Origin: a virus
IMG/VR virus record: IMGVR_UViG_3300042562_000964
Span: 1-41,964 of that record
DNA: 41,964 nucleotides
Reading direction: 5' to 3' (one strand)
The translations under genes and the position numbers were made by a program. The notes below the pieces were generated by a model. The model made no database searches. It saw nothing but the letters and a program-made list of their open reading frames with translations, and was not told where the DNA came from. Below, one piece after another: positions 28,927-38,568 of the stretch. The number at the start of each line of letters is the position of its first letter. Positions within the stretch are counted from its first letter, which is position 1.

Positions 28927-29778
28927 GTGAAATACATCGTTGCAGGAACTGGCTCAATGCCTTTGAAAGAAGTTCGGGATGCTCTTGAAGACCTCCCTGA
29001 CAGAGACACAGTTGTCTACCTAGCTGAGGCAGGTACTCGGATAGGGATTGGCGAGCAGATCCAGTCATCTGGACTGTTCAAGGAGTTCTTCTTGTCAGTT
29101 GATAAGGAGAGCACGTTTGACGGCCTTCTGGGTAGTCATGACGAACTTATCGCCGGGTCCGAGGATGTCCTCCAATGGGATCTTAAGGCCGATCTTCTCG
29201 GGTCTACCGAAGAGGTTCAGGTGCTGGCCCTGTTCAATGGGGAAGAGGAGACGGACGCCTTTATCTTCCAGATCGTGGAGGCTGCTCTCGATGCCGGAAT
29301 CCGGTGTCGAGCGTTCAACAATCAGATGTATGACATCCAGTTGAATGATGCTCCTGCTGAACCCATAGCTGAGCTTGTTGAGGAGATCCAAGAGGCTGTG
29401 GCAGTCACTGCGGACATCCCTACTCCTGACCTCACTTTGGATGAGATTAAGGCCCTGAATCGATCTGAACTTAAGGCGTTTGCCAAGGGTATCGGCGCAT
29501 CTCCTAGCGACTGGCGAGTTCGATCTGACATCCTTGATGCGGTTATTGACCGCCTAGAGTTGGTGGTAGTCCTACCTGAGGAGAGCATTGTGGAAGACTC
29601 TACCGATGACGTAGACCTAGACCAGCTGTCTGATGAGATTGCCGCTCTGGATGATCACGGTGTGGACGTAGAGACTGTTTCGATTGATGTATCTCAGGTG
29701 CTAGCTGATCTTCTTGACTCAATCACTGCTGCCATCACTGAGGCTTCTAAGGTCCTTCGATCTGGGAGTGAAGGATGA
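28927..29778 (+). CDS. Rossmann-like protein with SAP/Rho-N-like C-terminal helix, 283 aa
   Basis: GTG 28927 after GGAGG. The first 140 residues start KYIVAGTGSM with a glycine-rich strand-turn and alternate strands and helices in a Rossmann-like pattern. Residues about 165-210 (LTLDEIKALNRSELKAFAKG and onward) resemble the helix-extended-helix of SAP or Rho-N domains, which bind nucleic acid or proteins. The C-terminus is acidic and helical. No catalytic motif seen. Overlaps the lipoprotein start (ATGA), so they are coupled. Confidence 0.75.
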   Translation: MKYIVAGTGSMPLKEVRDALEDLPDRDTVVYLAEAGTRIGIGEQIQSSGLFKEFFLSVDKESTFDGLLGSHDELIAGSEDVLQWDLKADLLGSTEEVQVLALFNGEEETDAFIFQIVEAALDAGIRCRAFNNQMYDIQLNDAPAEPIAELVEEIQEAVAVTADIPTPDLTLDEIKALNRSELKAFAKGIGASPSDWRVRSDILDAVIDRLELVVVLPEESIVEDSTDDVDLDQLSDEIAALDDHGVDVETVSIDVSQVLADLLDSITAAITEASKVLRSGSEG

Positions 29779-30053
29779 GGCTAACTATTGCAGCCCTATC
29801 CTTTGCATTCCTTCTCGTGGGGTGCGGATCAGAGTCCTATGACAGCGACTACTCCGCCCCGGTCCCTGTCGATAATCAGGCGATCCTCGATGTGGTCTGG
29901 GATTCTCAGTCCTATGATGATCAGCTTGCCATCTGCGCTGGGGTTCTGCAGTATGGATTGGACTGGGCGGCGACTAAGGTCATGGAGGGGGACACTGAGG
30001 ATTACCTAACCTATGACGTGACCACTGCGTTCTTGGCAGACAAATGCCTCTAA
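29775..30053 (+). CDS. Lipoprotein, 92 aa
   Basis: A signal peptide MRLTIAALSFAFLLVGC ends in a lipobox LVGC with Cys17 as the predicted lipid-modified residue, followed by an acidic, Ser/Tyr/Asp-rich linker (GSESYDSDYS) and a domain with two further Cys (C54, C91) that may form a disulfide outside the membrane. Phage-encoded lipoproteins of this size commonly block superinfection, for example Llp of T5 and several prophage lipoproteins; that role here is inferred. Confidence 0.85.
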   Translation: MRLTIAALSFAFLLVGCGSESYDSDYSAPVPVDNQAILDVVWDSQSYDDQLAICAGVLQYGLDWAATKVMEGDTEDYLTYDVTTAFLADKCL

Positions 30054-30223
30054 CCTTTGCGGAGTGGCTATCTATCGGTCTGAAGCTAGGCTGGATCTCT
30101 GAGCCGGTATGCGTCATGCATACCGGCCTCCCCTGCACCGAAGAGGAAGCGGAAGAGATAGATGATGGCTATGACCCTTGCCAGTACGGCCTTCGACTCT
30201 GGTGGCCTGCTGACGAGGATTAG
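30044..30223 (+). CDS. Small acidic protein, 59 aa
   Basis: ATG 30044 (MPLTFAEWLSIGLKLGW) overlaps the lipoprotein end by 10 bases, stop TAG 30221-30223. Contains C23, C31 and C46, an acidic EEEAEEIDDG and RLWWPADED at the end. I recall similar 55-70-residue proteins with a WLxIG start in actinophages but cannot name the family. Its stop overlaps the convergent tail-fibre stop by 3 bases, as seen at 6453-6456. Confidence 0.72.
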   Translation: MPLTFAEWLSIGLKLGWISEPVCVMHTGLPCTEEEAEEIDDGYDPCQYGLRLWWPADED

Positions 30224-31689
30224 TCGATGAAGTAGGTCAGCTGCATGCGGATACCATCTCCGCTAGCTATTGTGATCTCTGCTCCTGATGTCGGTGACCC
30301 TATTCCCGCTCCAGATGCAGCTGTTATTGCGAATACGCAGTCGTGGTAGTAGGTAGTGGCACCTGATGATGTCGGTGTTTTATTGTATTCGCACACGGCG
30401 TGGTATCTATTGTTTGTCGGCGCAGGGTCCCAGATAGATGCATTACCTATTGTCGAGGTGTGTGTCAGGTTGCCGGACGGAGCAACCGGTAGCTCAACTC
30501 TAATGGCATAACCCGCCGTCCCCGCCGTTGACAGCGAGCAGGTAAGCCACACGTTCACCAGCTTACCGGTCACTAGGTAACGGGCAGCGAAGTTATCCGC
30601 ACCCGTATCCACGGTTATACCAGTTCTCGTGGTGACAGCAGCGTTCTGCATCACTAGTGGTTCAAACGACTGAGGGGACTGTATAGGTTCAAATTCGGAC
30701 CAAGATGCAGTTCCACCTCCGCCCGGTGGAGCTTGGTTGTATACCCCTAAACGCTTTGCTGGCGCTCCGCCTGCGATAGCTGCAGTGTTGTATACAGTGG
30801 TGCCGTTGGCTGGCTCAGTGGGCCTGTCCGCACGGATAAGGATAGATTTGCGAACGTCAGTGGGATCAACGTCGACGTTTGATCCGACAAACACTGCTCG
30901 GTAGTTGATAGCCGCTTGAGCAGTGTCTAGGTTGGGGTTAATTTGGTCGGTTGCTTCTTCATCAGCTGCTGCCACGTTCTCTACAGGGCTGGTCATAGTG
31001 GCCTTGACTATGAATGAGTTTAGGGTTCCCTGAGGATCAGCGGTTCCTGTGGCGTTGAGAGTTCCGTAGTACTCCAGTGCCGGGACCAGCATATCCCCCG
31101 GGCGCATCGTGACGGTGATTGATCCCGACTGTGGGGCTACATAATCATCTTCTGTTACGGAAGTTAGGGAAGACCCGAAGAGTGATATATCTAGTGGAGA
31201 TATGGGATCCAAGGAGGCAGTAGTTCCGGGCCAGATACCATCGCCACTAGGCCATGCAGACCCGTGGGGTACTCGCCACCATGACACTCCCCATAAGGAG
31301 TCGTAGCTGGACGATATCCCAATAGACCAGTTTACGATTACCTGACGAGGCTGCATAGCATTGCTGGTAGTTCCTGACGGAGGAGTTGCCTCGTATGTAA
31401 GACCAACCTCGGTACTGGACCCCGTCATGAGGCCGGACGAAACTAGGTGGTTAGTGGCAAACCTGTTAAGCAGGGTGTACTGAATTCCGCTGTTAGGCTC
31501 AGGAAGGGACTGCCAAGTTACTCCATCTCCTCCTAGATCCGTCACCGGGGCTGTAGACCGTTCTACAGAACCTTGACGAGCGTACGCCACGATAGACCGC
31601 ACGGTCTCTTCAGTGATACTACCCACGTCGTTATTACCTAGTGAGTCAATTAGGGCGGTTACGGTTACGTCTGGAGCTGATTCAGTCAT
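30220..31689 (-). CDS. Tail fibre or receptor-binding-like protein, 489 aa
   Basis: Starts MTESAPDVTVTALIDSLGNN. Mostly beta-rich, Thr/Ser/Gly-rich sequence with segments typical of phage fibres (TGSSTEVGLTYEATPPSG, GGGGTASWSEFEP) and a C-terminal beta domain GAEITIASGDGIRMQLTYFID. Last gene of the leftward tail block. The distal position and composition support host recognition. No known carbohydrate-binding signature is seen. Confidence 0.75.
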   Translation of the reverse strand: MTESAPDVTVTALIDSLGNNDVGSITEETVRSIVAYARQGSVERSTAPVTDLGGDGVTWQSLPEPNSGIQYTLLNRFATNHLVSSGLMTGSSTEVGLTYEATPPSGTTSNAMQPRQVIVNWSIGISSSYDSLWGVSWWRVPHGSAWPSGDGIWPGTTASLDPISPLDISLFGSSLTSVTEDDYVAPQSGSITVTMRPGDMLVPALEYYGTLNATGTADPQGTLNSFIVKATMTSPVENVAAADEEATDQINPNLDTAQAAINYRAVFVGSNVDVDPTDVRKSILIRADRPTEPANGTTVYNTAAIAGGAPAKRLGVYNQAPPGGGGTASWSEFEPIQSPQSFEPLVMQNAAVTTRTGITVDTGADNFAARYLVTGKLVNVWLTCSLSTAGTAGYAIRVELPVAPSGNLTHTSTIGNASIWDPAPTNNRYHAVCEYNKTPTSSGATTYYHDCVFAITAASGAGIGSPTSGAEITIASGDGIRMQLTYFID

Positions 31690-31716
31690 GGTTTATCCTA
31701 TTGATGAGTACTTTGG

Positions 31717-33837
31717 TCAGGTTTCTTCGGGGTCAGGGATTAGGGAGCCGTATGCTGTTGACGTTATAGAGGTACTGGCGACGGTAGCTACCTCATCCTT
31801 TACTGCAAAGTCTAGTATCGGCATGTACACAGTGTCTCCCCAGCTGGGAGATGTTCCGGCATGCAGGTGATCCCAGTGGATGTTCACACTTGCTCCCTCA
31901 GGAACCCATGATCTTACATGGTGGTTCGGAGGATTATCCCCATCACCTAATGGTGGGAATAGGTAAGAGTTGAGCGAAGATCGGTTGTTGTAGTAGAGGC
32001 TGTAAGACTTATGTGGCGTAGGGTTATTGTCCCCGTACCAGCTGTAGTCCCCTGACATCCCCATCTCCCAGTCACCATCAAAATAGCCTAGCTGGGCCTC
32101 GTTCGGATCGACTAAGACGTTGTCTACGAAGATGTCTCCCTCGCCTTGAAACTCCAGCCTGAATTGGGCCGCTCGGTAGTCCTCTACGTTGGGGATCAGT
32201 GACTTGATCGGGATGAACCCTGACCCATCCGGGGTGTTTATATCTACCCAGCTAGTTGTTACATACGTTGCTGACCCTTCTTCCATAGCCGGTGGCCAGA
32301 AGAGCATGCCAATGCGAACCTTGCCTATCCCGGACACAGCAGCCTCTAGCGACCACCATGAAGATATACGCTGGTTTGGGATGGGGAGGGACTCTAGAAC
32401 TATATTATCCCCCACTATTTCGGCTAACTTAACGCATCGACTTCTATCGCCCATGGATAGAGTTACGCCGCCCGTTTCCACTGTCATGACTGCGTTGGAT
32501 CTCCACCCAAATGCCGGTGTGTCCGATTCTTCAAAGGATGGGTTTACGGCGTAGTTAATCCGCTGAGGGGATACCCACACATGGGCAATGAGGCTGTCTT
32601 CCCATGGTATTCCGGCTGATGATATTCCGGGAGAACCTACTCCTAGAGTTACCGTTGTATCATAGTAAATTCGGCTAGTAGTCACTGTTACTGCCGCAGT
32701 GTTCGAGGACGTCTCGGTGAAGGTTACAGTGTTCTTCGGTTGAGCATCGAAGTTGGCGTTGCAGACGATGGTCCCGCCGATCCCGTTTCTGATGATCACA
32801 TGTTTAAGGACCCCTTGGATCTGGTTCCCGCCGAGAAGGTTCGACCCGAACTCTACGACTGGTGTGGTTGAGAATATTGAAGTTGCAGTCGTACTACCCA
32901 TTGTTACTACCGCACCTAGCTGTGTCCACGAGGAGGTCGGCTCGGTTGGGGAGTCGGGGGCGGTGTAGAAGGTGGCAGTCCACCCGCCGTCGGGGTCGCT
33001 AACATCAAGGGTGACCCGAATCCACCCGCATTCGGTTGTGAACGGGACATCAGTCAAACATAAAGCAGTGGTAACATCTGTGCCATCGGGAGACCACTGC
33101 AGCGACGGATTCCCTCCATACATCGAAAACCAGTATGCGTAGTTTGGTGCAAAGTATCGTTTCCCAACGATCCCCTGATTGTAAGCACCGAACCAGTTTG
33201 TCGGCTGAAGACGAGCAGTGATCTCAAGATCACCAACGATGTCGAGCGCCGCAGAGTCAGGAGTCGATGCATAGGTCCCGTTATTGAGGCCGTAGCCGAC
33301 GAGGCCATCTGGACCGATGTAGGTCTTTACACTATTAGCAGCCCCACCGTCATTGGTTTCAGCTATATACGAGAACAGTTGACCATCTGCAGGATTCTTA
33401 AGAACTACAGGGTAGTCCGCTGTCCCATACAAGTAAGTGGGGGTAGTCGGTTCTAGGGCAAGAAGTATAAATTGATCAGCATCATCAACGGCATCTATTG
33501 ATATCACGATAGATGTCATGACTACCGCTGGGCCTTCGTACTCAAACCCTTCATCCTCAGGCACCGATATAGATACCTCACCTGTGACTAAATCAGTAGA
33601 ACTAACCACACTCTGGGTACCACCGGTCGAACTGTCATTCGGTGCAGCCTGCCACCCTATCTCGTCCAGCTCAGGTAGGGTCAGGTACCCTATATCTGCT
33701 GGATCACCGTCCCCCCATTCGTCCGCTATAGCAGGGCTACGGACCATTATTGTCATCTTCAGCGTTATGTCTTCCCAGTCCACTGTTTCAGCGTTCTCTA
33801 CAAACCATTGCTTTGAGAATGCGGCGCTAAACGTCAT
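31717..33837 (-). CDS. Tail fibre with LamG/concanavalin-like domain, 706 aa
   Basis: ATG 33837. N-terminal 180 residues form a beta-rich connecting domain. About 185-345 resemble a LamG-type jelly roll: YGLNNGTYASTPDSAALDIV, then a YWFSMYGGNPSLQWSPDG pattern. About 420-620 resemble a second jelly roll (INYAVNPSFEESD, DNVLVDPNEAQLGYFDGDW), followed by a C-terminal NHHVRSWVPEGASVNIHW. Such modules bind glycans, consistent with wall recognition. Adjacent to the gpI-like protein. Confidence 0.75.
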   Translation of the reverse strand: MTFSAAFSKQWFVENAETVDWEDITLKMTIMVRSPAIADEWGDGDPADIGYLTLPELDEIGWQAAPNDSSTGGTQSVVSSTDLVTGEVSISVPEDEGFEYEGPAVVMTSIVISIDAVDDADQFILLALEPTTPTYLYGTADYPVVLKNPADGQLFSYIAETNDGGAANSVKTYIGPDGLVGYGLNNGTYASTPDSAALDIVGDLEITARLQPTNWFGAYNQGIVGKRYFAPNYAYWFSMYGGNPSLQWSPDGTDVTTALCLTDVPFTTECGWIRVTLDVSDPDGGWTATFYTAPDSPTEPTSSWTQLGAVVTMGSTTATSIFSTTPVVEFGSNLLGGNQIQGVLKHVIIRNGIGGTIVCNANFDAQPKNTVTFTETSSNTAAVTVTTSRIYYDTTVTLGVGSPGISSAGIPWEDSLIAHVWVSPQRINYAVNPSFEESDTPAFGWRSNAVMTVETGGVTLSMGDRSRCVKLAEIVGDNIVLESLPIPNQRISSWWSLEAAVSGIGKVRIGMLFWPPAMEEGSATYVTTSWVDINTPDGSGFIPIKSLIPNVEDYRAAQFRLEFQGEGDIFVDNVLVDPNEAQLGYFDGDWEMGMSGDYSWYGDNNPTPHKSYSLYYNNRSSLNSYLFPPLGDGDNPPNHHVRSWVPEGASVNIHWDHLHAGTSPSWGDTVYMPILDFAVKDEVATVASTSITSTAYGSLIPDPEET

Positions 33838-33841
33838 CTGA

Positions 33842-35506
33842 CTATGCCTCCCCTAGAACCTTCTGGCTGGAAGTACCCAGCAACTGGTCCTCCGAATCGG
33901 AAGACAACCGCAGGTACAGCGATGGCTGGGATGCGACCTGCACGGTGTCAAGGGTATCAGCAGAGAACATTACCCCGGTAACATACTTAGGGTCTAGTGC
34001 TGCTGGAGAGTCCCCGGGGCCACCCGGACTGCTTGAGCGTATCCAGATAACTGGGCAAGCAAACCTAATGCCCTCAATATCTTCAGGGATTACCATAGAT
34101 ATGTAATGCCTAGTCCAGTCTGTGGAATCGACGATGACTGAAGCTGAGATATCCACACCTAATGGGGATACTGAGATGTATGAGTTTAGGCCATCAGAGA
34201 ACGCATCACTGAATCCTCGCTTACCTGCTACCTTCCCATAATAAGCCAGTCCGTAGGCAACCCTATGGTCGTCTACTTCTTTGGATCGAGTCCAGAACGA
34301 CAGGTGGTACAGTCTTCCGGGAATAACTGAATGGGCACGGTACCCGGGAACTAGGTTAGACGTGCTTCGGGTGGTCACTGATTGACCAACCCCGCATGCT
34401 ATTGCGATTGACTCACCCGCTGCGGGTGTCAGCTTCAAGCAAGTAGATACAGGGTGGGCACCTCTGGTTAACTCATCCGGAGTAGTCCTAGGTCCCGGAG
34501 TTGCATCCTCTTCTGCGCCTATAGCCTCCTCGAATTCTGCGTCTGTAGACACAGTCTCCATCTTTAGATTTCTTACCGTAGCCGTCGGCTCAGCTCCTCC
34601 TGATAGATCGGCGTTCATAGCTACAGATAACCCGCGATGAGCTGGGCACCAGTTCCCGACTCCTGACTCGAATCTAGCGTCATCCCTGAGGAGAAGTAGG
34701 TTGCTGCCCGGAGATGATGTTACGTCGTATTGGGTGGCGGATGATAGGTAGGCTTCTAGGCCGCCGTATGTTCCCCGGCTAGCTGATATATCCCGAGATG
34801 CGGCTATCACCGAGCGATAGCGAACAGCGCCTACTGACTCATCCAGATTGAACCCTAGGTTCTGCTGACCTAGTGATGAGATGAGAGATAACGGGGAGCG
34901 GTCTGGGTCATAGATAACATCCATGCCCTCGGTGAGTGTTCTGGTCAGATCTAGGTCATAGCCAATGGTCTCAAACCACCGCTTGAGAAAGTATCTCCGC
35001 TCGCCTACAGCTGGTCTACCGTCTACCTCTTGATAGAACGGGGGGAGCTGATCGTACATAACTTGGCTATGGTCGTAGTTAATCGGAACAAGCGTCTCTG
35101 CAGTCGCAGTCCGATACCAACTACTGCCAATCCTGAATAGTTGAGAGTAGTAGTACCAGCTCCCAGAGGGGAGTGGGGTGTCCGTGCTCTTACCGGCGTA
35201 GTCGCCTGCCCCACTCTTCTTTACCCTGTACACGATAACCCCATCAGATGGCGTTACCGGGTGCCCAAACCCAGACCTAACTATGACCATGTCAAACCAG
35301 TCAAGGTCTGTAGGAGGGGTGCCCCACCAAAGGTCGACGGCATTGTATCCGGATGGCGTGCTTACGAGGTCGAATACGTCTAGCCCTGAAGGCGGGCGGG
35401 GTCCGTACCTAACCATCGAGAGACTATCCGTGCGTGGATCTTCTGCTCGCAGTGCATCCCCAGTGCCGGAACGCCTTGTCTGGATTGACCTTGACTCTAT
35501 TGTCAT
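33842..35506 (-). CDS. Tail protein with gpI-like domain and carbohydrate-binding-like C-terminus, 554 aa
   Basis: ATG 35506 overlaps the baseplate J stop (ATGA). Residues about 140-235 contain YDQLPPFYQEVDG, KRWFETIGYDLDLTRTLTEG and SLISSLGQQNLGF, the pattern of P2 gpI-type proteins that join the baseplate to the fibres. The last 300 residues are beta-rich with LYHLSFWTRSKEV and RHYISMVIPEDIEGIRFACPV, like carbohydrate-binding modules. It probably connects the baseplate wedge and the two fibre genes downstream. Confidence 0.78.
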   Translation of the reverse strand: MTIESRSIQTRRSGTGDALRAEDPRTDSLSMVRYGPRPPSGLDVFDLVSTPSGYNAVDLWWGTPPTDLDWFDMVIVRSGFGHPVTPSDGVIVYRVKKSGAGDYAGKSTDTPLPSGSWYYYSQLFRIGSSWYRTATAETLVPINYDHSQVMYDQLPPFYQEVDGRPAVGERRYFLKRWFETIGYDLDLTRTLTEGMDVIYDPDRSPLSLISSLGQQNLGFNLDESVGAVRYRSVIAASRDISASRGTYGGLEAYLSSATQYDVTSSPGSNLLLLRDDARFESGVGNWCPAHRGLSVAMNADLSGGAEPTATVRNLKMETVSTDAEFEEAIGAEEDATPGPRTTPDELTRGAHPVSTCLKLTPAAGESIAIACGVGQSVTTRSTSNLVPGYRAHSVIPGRLYHLSFWTRSKEVDDHRVAYGLAYYGKVAGKRGFSDAFSDGLNSYISVSPLGVDISASVIVDSTDWTRHYISMVIPEDIEGIRFACPVIWIRSSSPGGPGDSPAALDPKYVTGVMFSADTLDTVQVASQPSLYLRLSSDSEDQLLGTSSQKVLGEA

Positions 35507-37029
35507 GATACTGGAGCTATCCCGCCATAGGCGGTGATGGTCAACCCGTCGTCGTCAACATCATCGTCTAGGTCTGTGTCTGGCCTAATCCTTAGGATCT
35601 CATCAAACGCTGGGACTAGATTAATGGTAGAAGATGGCCCGCCGAAATTCAGGGTAAGTATGTCCACCCAGTCGACCCCTTCAATCTTCATGATGGCCCG
35701 GTAAACCTCTCCGAGTGAGATCTTTGACCCAAAGTTAAGGCTATCAAAGTTGAACAGCGACTCTACTGCCATGGTGGCTGTCTGTGTCACACTCTCCTGC
35801 TCAAACCCATCAAGAACATGCAGATCAATATCAATAACGCAGTCCTTCCAGACCACGTCTTCAATAAATACTGATGCCCCTACTAGGAGTTTGTCCTCTA
35901 GGTGCGAGGTCAGGTCAGTCTTCAGGGCAGCTAGGACAGGTTCGGTAGCAGTTCCACTCGTAGGAGCTATGCGGATGTTCACTGCGGTGTATATCTGGCC
36001 AGATGCCACTGCTTTAGATATCCCGGGAACCTGTAAGGTCAGGTACTCAAAGTCCGGGAGAGAGATAGCCCTATCCCCTACCCGTGCTGATCGGGGGATT
36101 GAGAACCGCATCGAGTCTAAGGACTCTGGGTCAGACCCACCATACGGAACACCGACGTTGGTCACGGTAAGCCCGTCTGCCAGTCCTATTGCACTGGATA
36201 TTGCCGAGATACTTCCGACAGCCAACTGGTTAGCTGCCATGCCCACCCCGTACCGATATGACGCTTGTAGCTCAGCGCCTACCGGGGGAATCCTGCCCGC
36301 AGCCGAGTCCCCGAATAGGATGTTGGTATCATCCTCTTCGCTAACCCACGTCGAGAATGCGGAGGTGGTGGGTCTAGTAGAAGCCACTGTGGCGTACTCT
36401 GACCAGTTAACATACTGATTAGACGTACCATTAGATCCACCCTCTAGGGTCTTTACCCGTACTGACCCGGTTATTACGCCTCGGTTAGAAAGCTTGTAGG
36501 ACAGGTTAGGTCCGCCGTCAGATGTACCTAGAAGCTCGTTAGTTACCAAGGAGCCTTCTGTCGCTGTAACTGTGGCGACAAACAGCCCATTAGACGCAGC
36601 GGTTGTCACGCTGTAGTCAGTGGTGAAGTAGATAGGTGTTTCACCGTCTGCAGCTATAGCCGATACCTGAGTATTAGCTGGGATAGTTGTAGCGAGGGTA
36701 TCTGTAGCTGGCTGGGAGAACTTAAGTTCTACGACCGACGCTTGTCTTCCGATAGGTTGGTAACCGAGCATTTCGGCTATATAAAGTACCGACTGCCTGC
36801 GGATAGCCGTACCAAGAAACGCCTCACTAGATACCCGGTCAATGTAGTAGTTAGATACGTCCCCCATGTAGGCGTACATTTCTAGGAGTAGGGTGCCGAA
36901 GTCATTCGCCTCGCCTACTGTCTTCCATTCTGGAAACTTGCCCTTAGCAATACCCACCAGCATCGACCGGATAGTGTCGAAGTCTCTGGCGGTATAGTCA
37001 ATGACTAGATTGTTGGTATTGTCAGCCAT
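35503..37029 (-). CDS. Baseplate J-like wedge protein, 508 aa
   Basis: Start at ATG 37029, eight bases after GGAGG. Baseplate J proteins form the wedges of contractile tails (P2 gpJ, T4 gp6 type). Matching pieces: DYTARDFDTIRS, EWKTVGEANDFGTLLLEMYAYMGDVSNYYIDRV, AVASGQIYTAVNIRIAPTSG and the C-terminal KIEGVDWVDILTLN. GGSDPESLDSMRFSIPRSARVGDRAISLPDFEYL is characteristic. It overlaps the gp25-like stop by 8 bases. Confidence 0.92.
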   Translation of the reverse strand: MADNTNNLVIDYTARDFDTIRSMLVGIAKGKFPEWKTVGEANDFGTLLLEMYAYMGDVSNYYIDRVSSEAFLGTAIRRQSVLYIAEMLGYQPIGRQASVVELKFSQPATDTLATTIPANTQVSAIAADGETPIYFTTDYSVTTAASNGLFVATVTATEGSLVTNELLGTSDGGPNLSYKLSNRGVITGSVRVKTLEGGSNGTSNQYVNWSEYATVASTRPTTSAFSTWVSEEDDTNILFGDSAAGRIPPVGAELQASYRYGVGMAANQLAVGSISAISSAIGLADGLTVTNVGVPYGGSDPESLDSMRFSIPRSARVGDRAISLPDFEYLTLQVPGISKAVASGQIYTAVNIRIAPTSGTATEPVLAALKTDLTSHLEDKLLVGASVFIEDVVWKDCVIDIDLHVLDGFEQESVTQTATMAVESLFNFDSLNFGSKISLGEVYRAIMKIEGVDWVDILTLNFGGPSSTINLVPAFDEILRIRPDTDLDDDVDDDGLTITAYGGIAPVS

Positions 37030-37411
37030 TGTTATATCCTCCACGGACTACCGGAATACTCAGAGTATCCGGGTCAGAATAGCTACTTATCCGGTATACC
37101 ACATTGATTATAAGGACTGACTCTTCCCCGTCCGGGTCGTCTCCCAGTGTCACGGTATCAATCAATGCCCTAGGTACTGCGTACGCCAGCCTATCCTTTA
37201 TGACTCCGGCTAGATCGTCCCGGCGGAGTTTATCTATAGGTCCAAATAGTGCCCCTACAAGATCAGCACCGTAGTCGGGCCGCATAATGCGCTCCCCGAA
37301 GTTAGTCATTAGCGTGTCGATTATCTGAGATCTCACTACCCTCGGGTAGCTCTCGGTGTATGCCAGAGAACCTGATTCATTTATTCTTATCGGGAAATCA
37401 ATTATCTTCAC
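37022..37411 (-). CDS. GPW/gp25-like baseplate protein, 129 aa
   Basis: GTG 37411 (GTGA overlap with the hub gene). Contains the gp25 core: SYPRVVRSQIIDTLMTNFGERIMRPDYGADLVGALF, the E-R-x-M-x-P-x-Y-G motif of the T4 gp25 and P2 gpW family, then IKDRLAYAVPRALIDTV. In contractile injection systems this lysozyme-like small protein initiates sheath or wedge assembly. Its location between hub and baseplate J matches the usual order of contractile-tail genes. Confidence 0.92.
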   Translation of the reverse strand: MKIIDFPIRINESGSLAYTESYPRVVRSQIIDTLMTNFGERIMRPDYGADLVGALFGPIDKLRRDDLAGVIKDRLAYAVPRALIDTVTLGDDPDGEESVLIINVVYRISSYSDPDTLSIPVVRGGYNNG

Positions 37412-38544
37412 GAGTTTCTCCAGCTAGATATCCATGTCCCGTTGGATAGCGACATGCTCGGGTGAGGTCTAGCGCCTCGGGTGTAGAACCACTTGTAGGG
37501 AATATTCTTCTTCGTTGGCCTGTACTTATCTCTTACCAGTTTTAGGCTGGTCTGGAATAGCCCATCAGATATTTCATGAGTAACCTCAGTGGCTACCCAC
37601 AGCCCATCGTAGCTGTCCTGAATAAGCGATATTGCCCCTGTCGAGATGTCTACGGTATTACCCGGGCATAGCGACGAGGTTCCAAGTATCCGGGCAGTAG
37701 CTGTCTGTACAAGACTGTTCTGCCTGTCTATACGTTTAAATAGATCCTCGGCGTAGGCAGATGACGGGATATAGGTATCAGTAACGTAGAACGTGTCCCT
37801 ACCTAGCGGGGACGCTGGTTTCTTTACTACCACTTCTCCACTAGATGAGAACCATGCTGCCCGTGGAATACTGGGTCTAGGGAACGTAGCTGCTGTACTC
37901 GGCAGGAAGTCTAGGAGCCGTCGTCCACCTGACCCTTGGCTGTCTACAGACTTCTGGAGGGTAATGACCGCTGAACCCACCTCTAGTTCATCGATAGGGT
38001 CGAATAGCCAGACTGCACCCTCGTGGAACGAGATCATGCGACCACTGAGGTTATTAGCGTAAGTTAGCGCTGACCACCCGGTTCTTCCGGTCAAGGATAA
38101 GCGAGGGAACGCTGCCGAACTGCCTGCTGAGTAGTAGCCAATGTTATCTGGGGAAAGAACCCTCTTAGCAATAGACTCAGCGGTAGCGTTCTTTACAAGT
38201 CCGAACACGGGTCGCTTAGTGACAGCGGTTGCTCCGATGCACGATAGCGTGCAGGTCACTGTCGTCTGGAGCTTTTGCTCCTTCTCGATGCTGTAGATAT
38301 ACCCGTAGAATTGAGTAGATCCTCCAGTAGACCCAATTATAAAGGATATGGGCTTCCCGTCGAGGTCCCCTATTTCGGACGAGGCTATCTGGCAGGATAT
38401 CTGGGCAGAGTCATGCTTGCCTATCGCACGGTACACTTTGACCGCTGTTACGAGAAGTCCCCCTCGGTCCCTGCCGTCTATTCTAATCCGGCTTATGGGA
38501 AGGTTTATTCCTCCATATGGCAGAGATACCTTTACTTCTGCCAT
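37408..38544 (-). CDS. Baseplate hub protein, gpD-like, 378 aa
   Basis: Residues 1-120 are beta-rich (MAEVKVSLPYGGINLPISRI, YRAIGKHDSAQISC) as in T4 gp27/gpD hubs, then AESIAKRVLSPDNIGYY and ALTYANNLSGRMISFHEGAV, and a C-terminal domain ending LKLVRDKYRPTKKNIPYKWFY. Hub trimers connect the tube to the spike. The alternating layout with gp25-like and baseplate J genes supports the assignment. No enzymatic motif is visible. Confidence 0.85.
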   Translation of the reverse strand: MAEVKVSLPYGGINLPISRIRIDGRDRGGLLVTAVKVYRAIGKHDSAQISCQIASSEIGDLDGKPISFIIGSTGGSTQFYGYIYSIEKEQKLQTTVTCTLSCIGATAVTKRPVFGLVKNATAESIAKRVLSPDNIGYYSAGSSAAFPRLSLTGRTGWSALTYANNLSGRMISFHEGAVWLFDPIDELEVGSAVITLQKSVDSQGSGGRRLLDFLPSTAATFPRPSIPRAAWFSSSGEVVVKKPASPLGRDTFYVTDTYIPSSAYAEDLFKRIDRQNSLVQTATARILGTSSLCPGNTVDISTGAISLIQDSYDGLWVATEVTHEISDGLFQTSLKLVRDKYRPTKKNIPYKWFYTRGARPHPSMSLSNGTWISSWRNS

Positions 38545-38568
38545 AACTACCCTCCTGCTGGGCTATAC

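Noticed and set aside
32750-33400. Apparent change of codon style in the LamG-like part of the fibre gene
   Set aside because: By eye this part uses more ATC and GTG codons than its flanks, which might mean a transferred domain, but I could not compute codon statistics and do not claim it.
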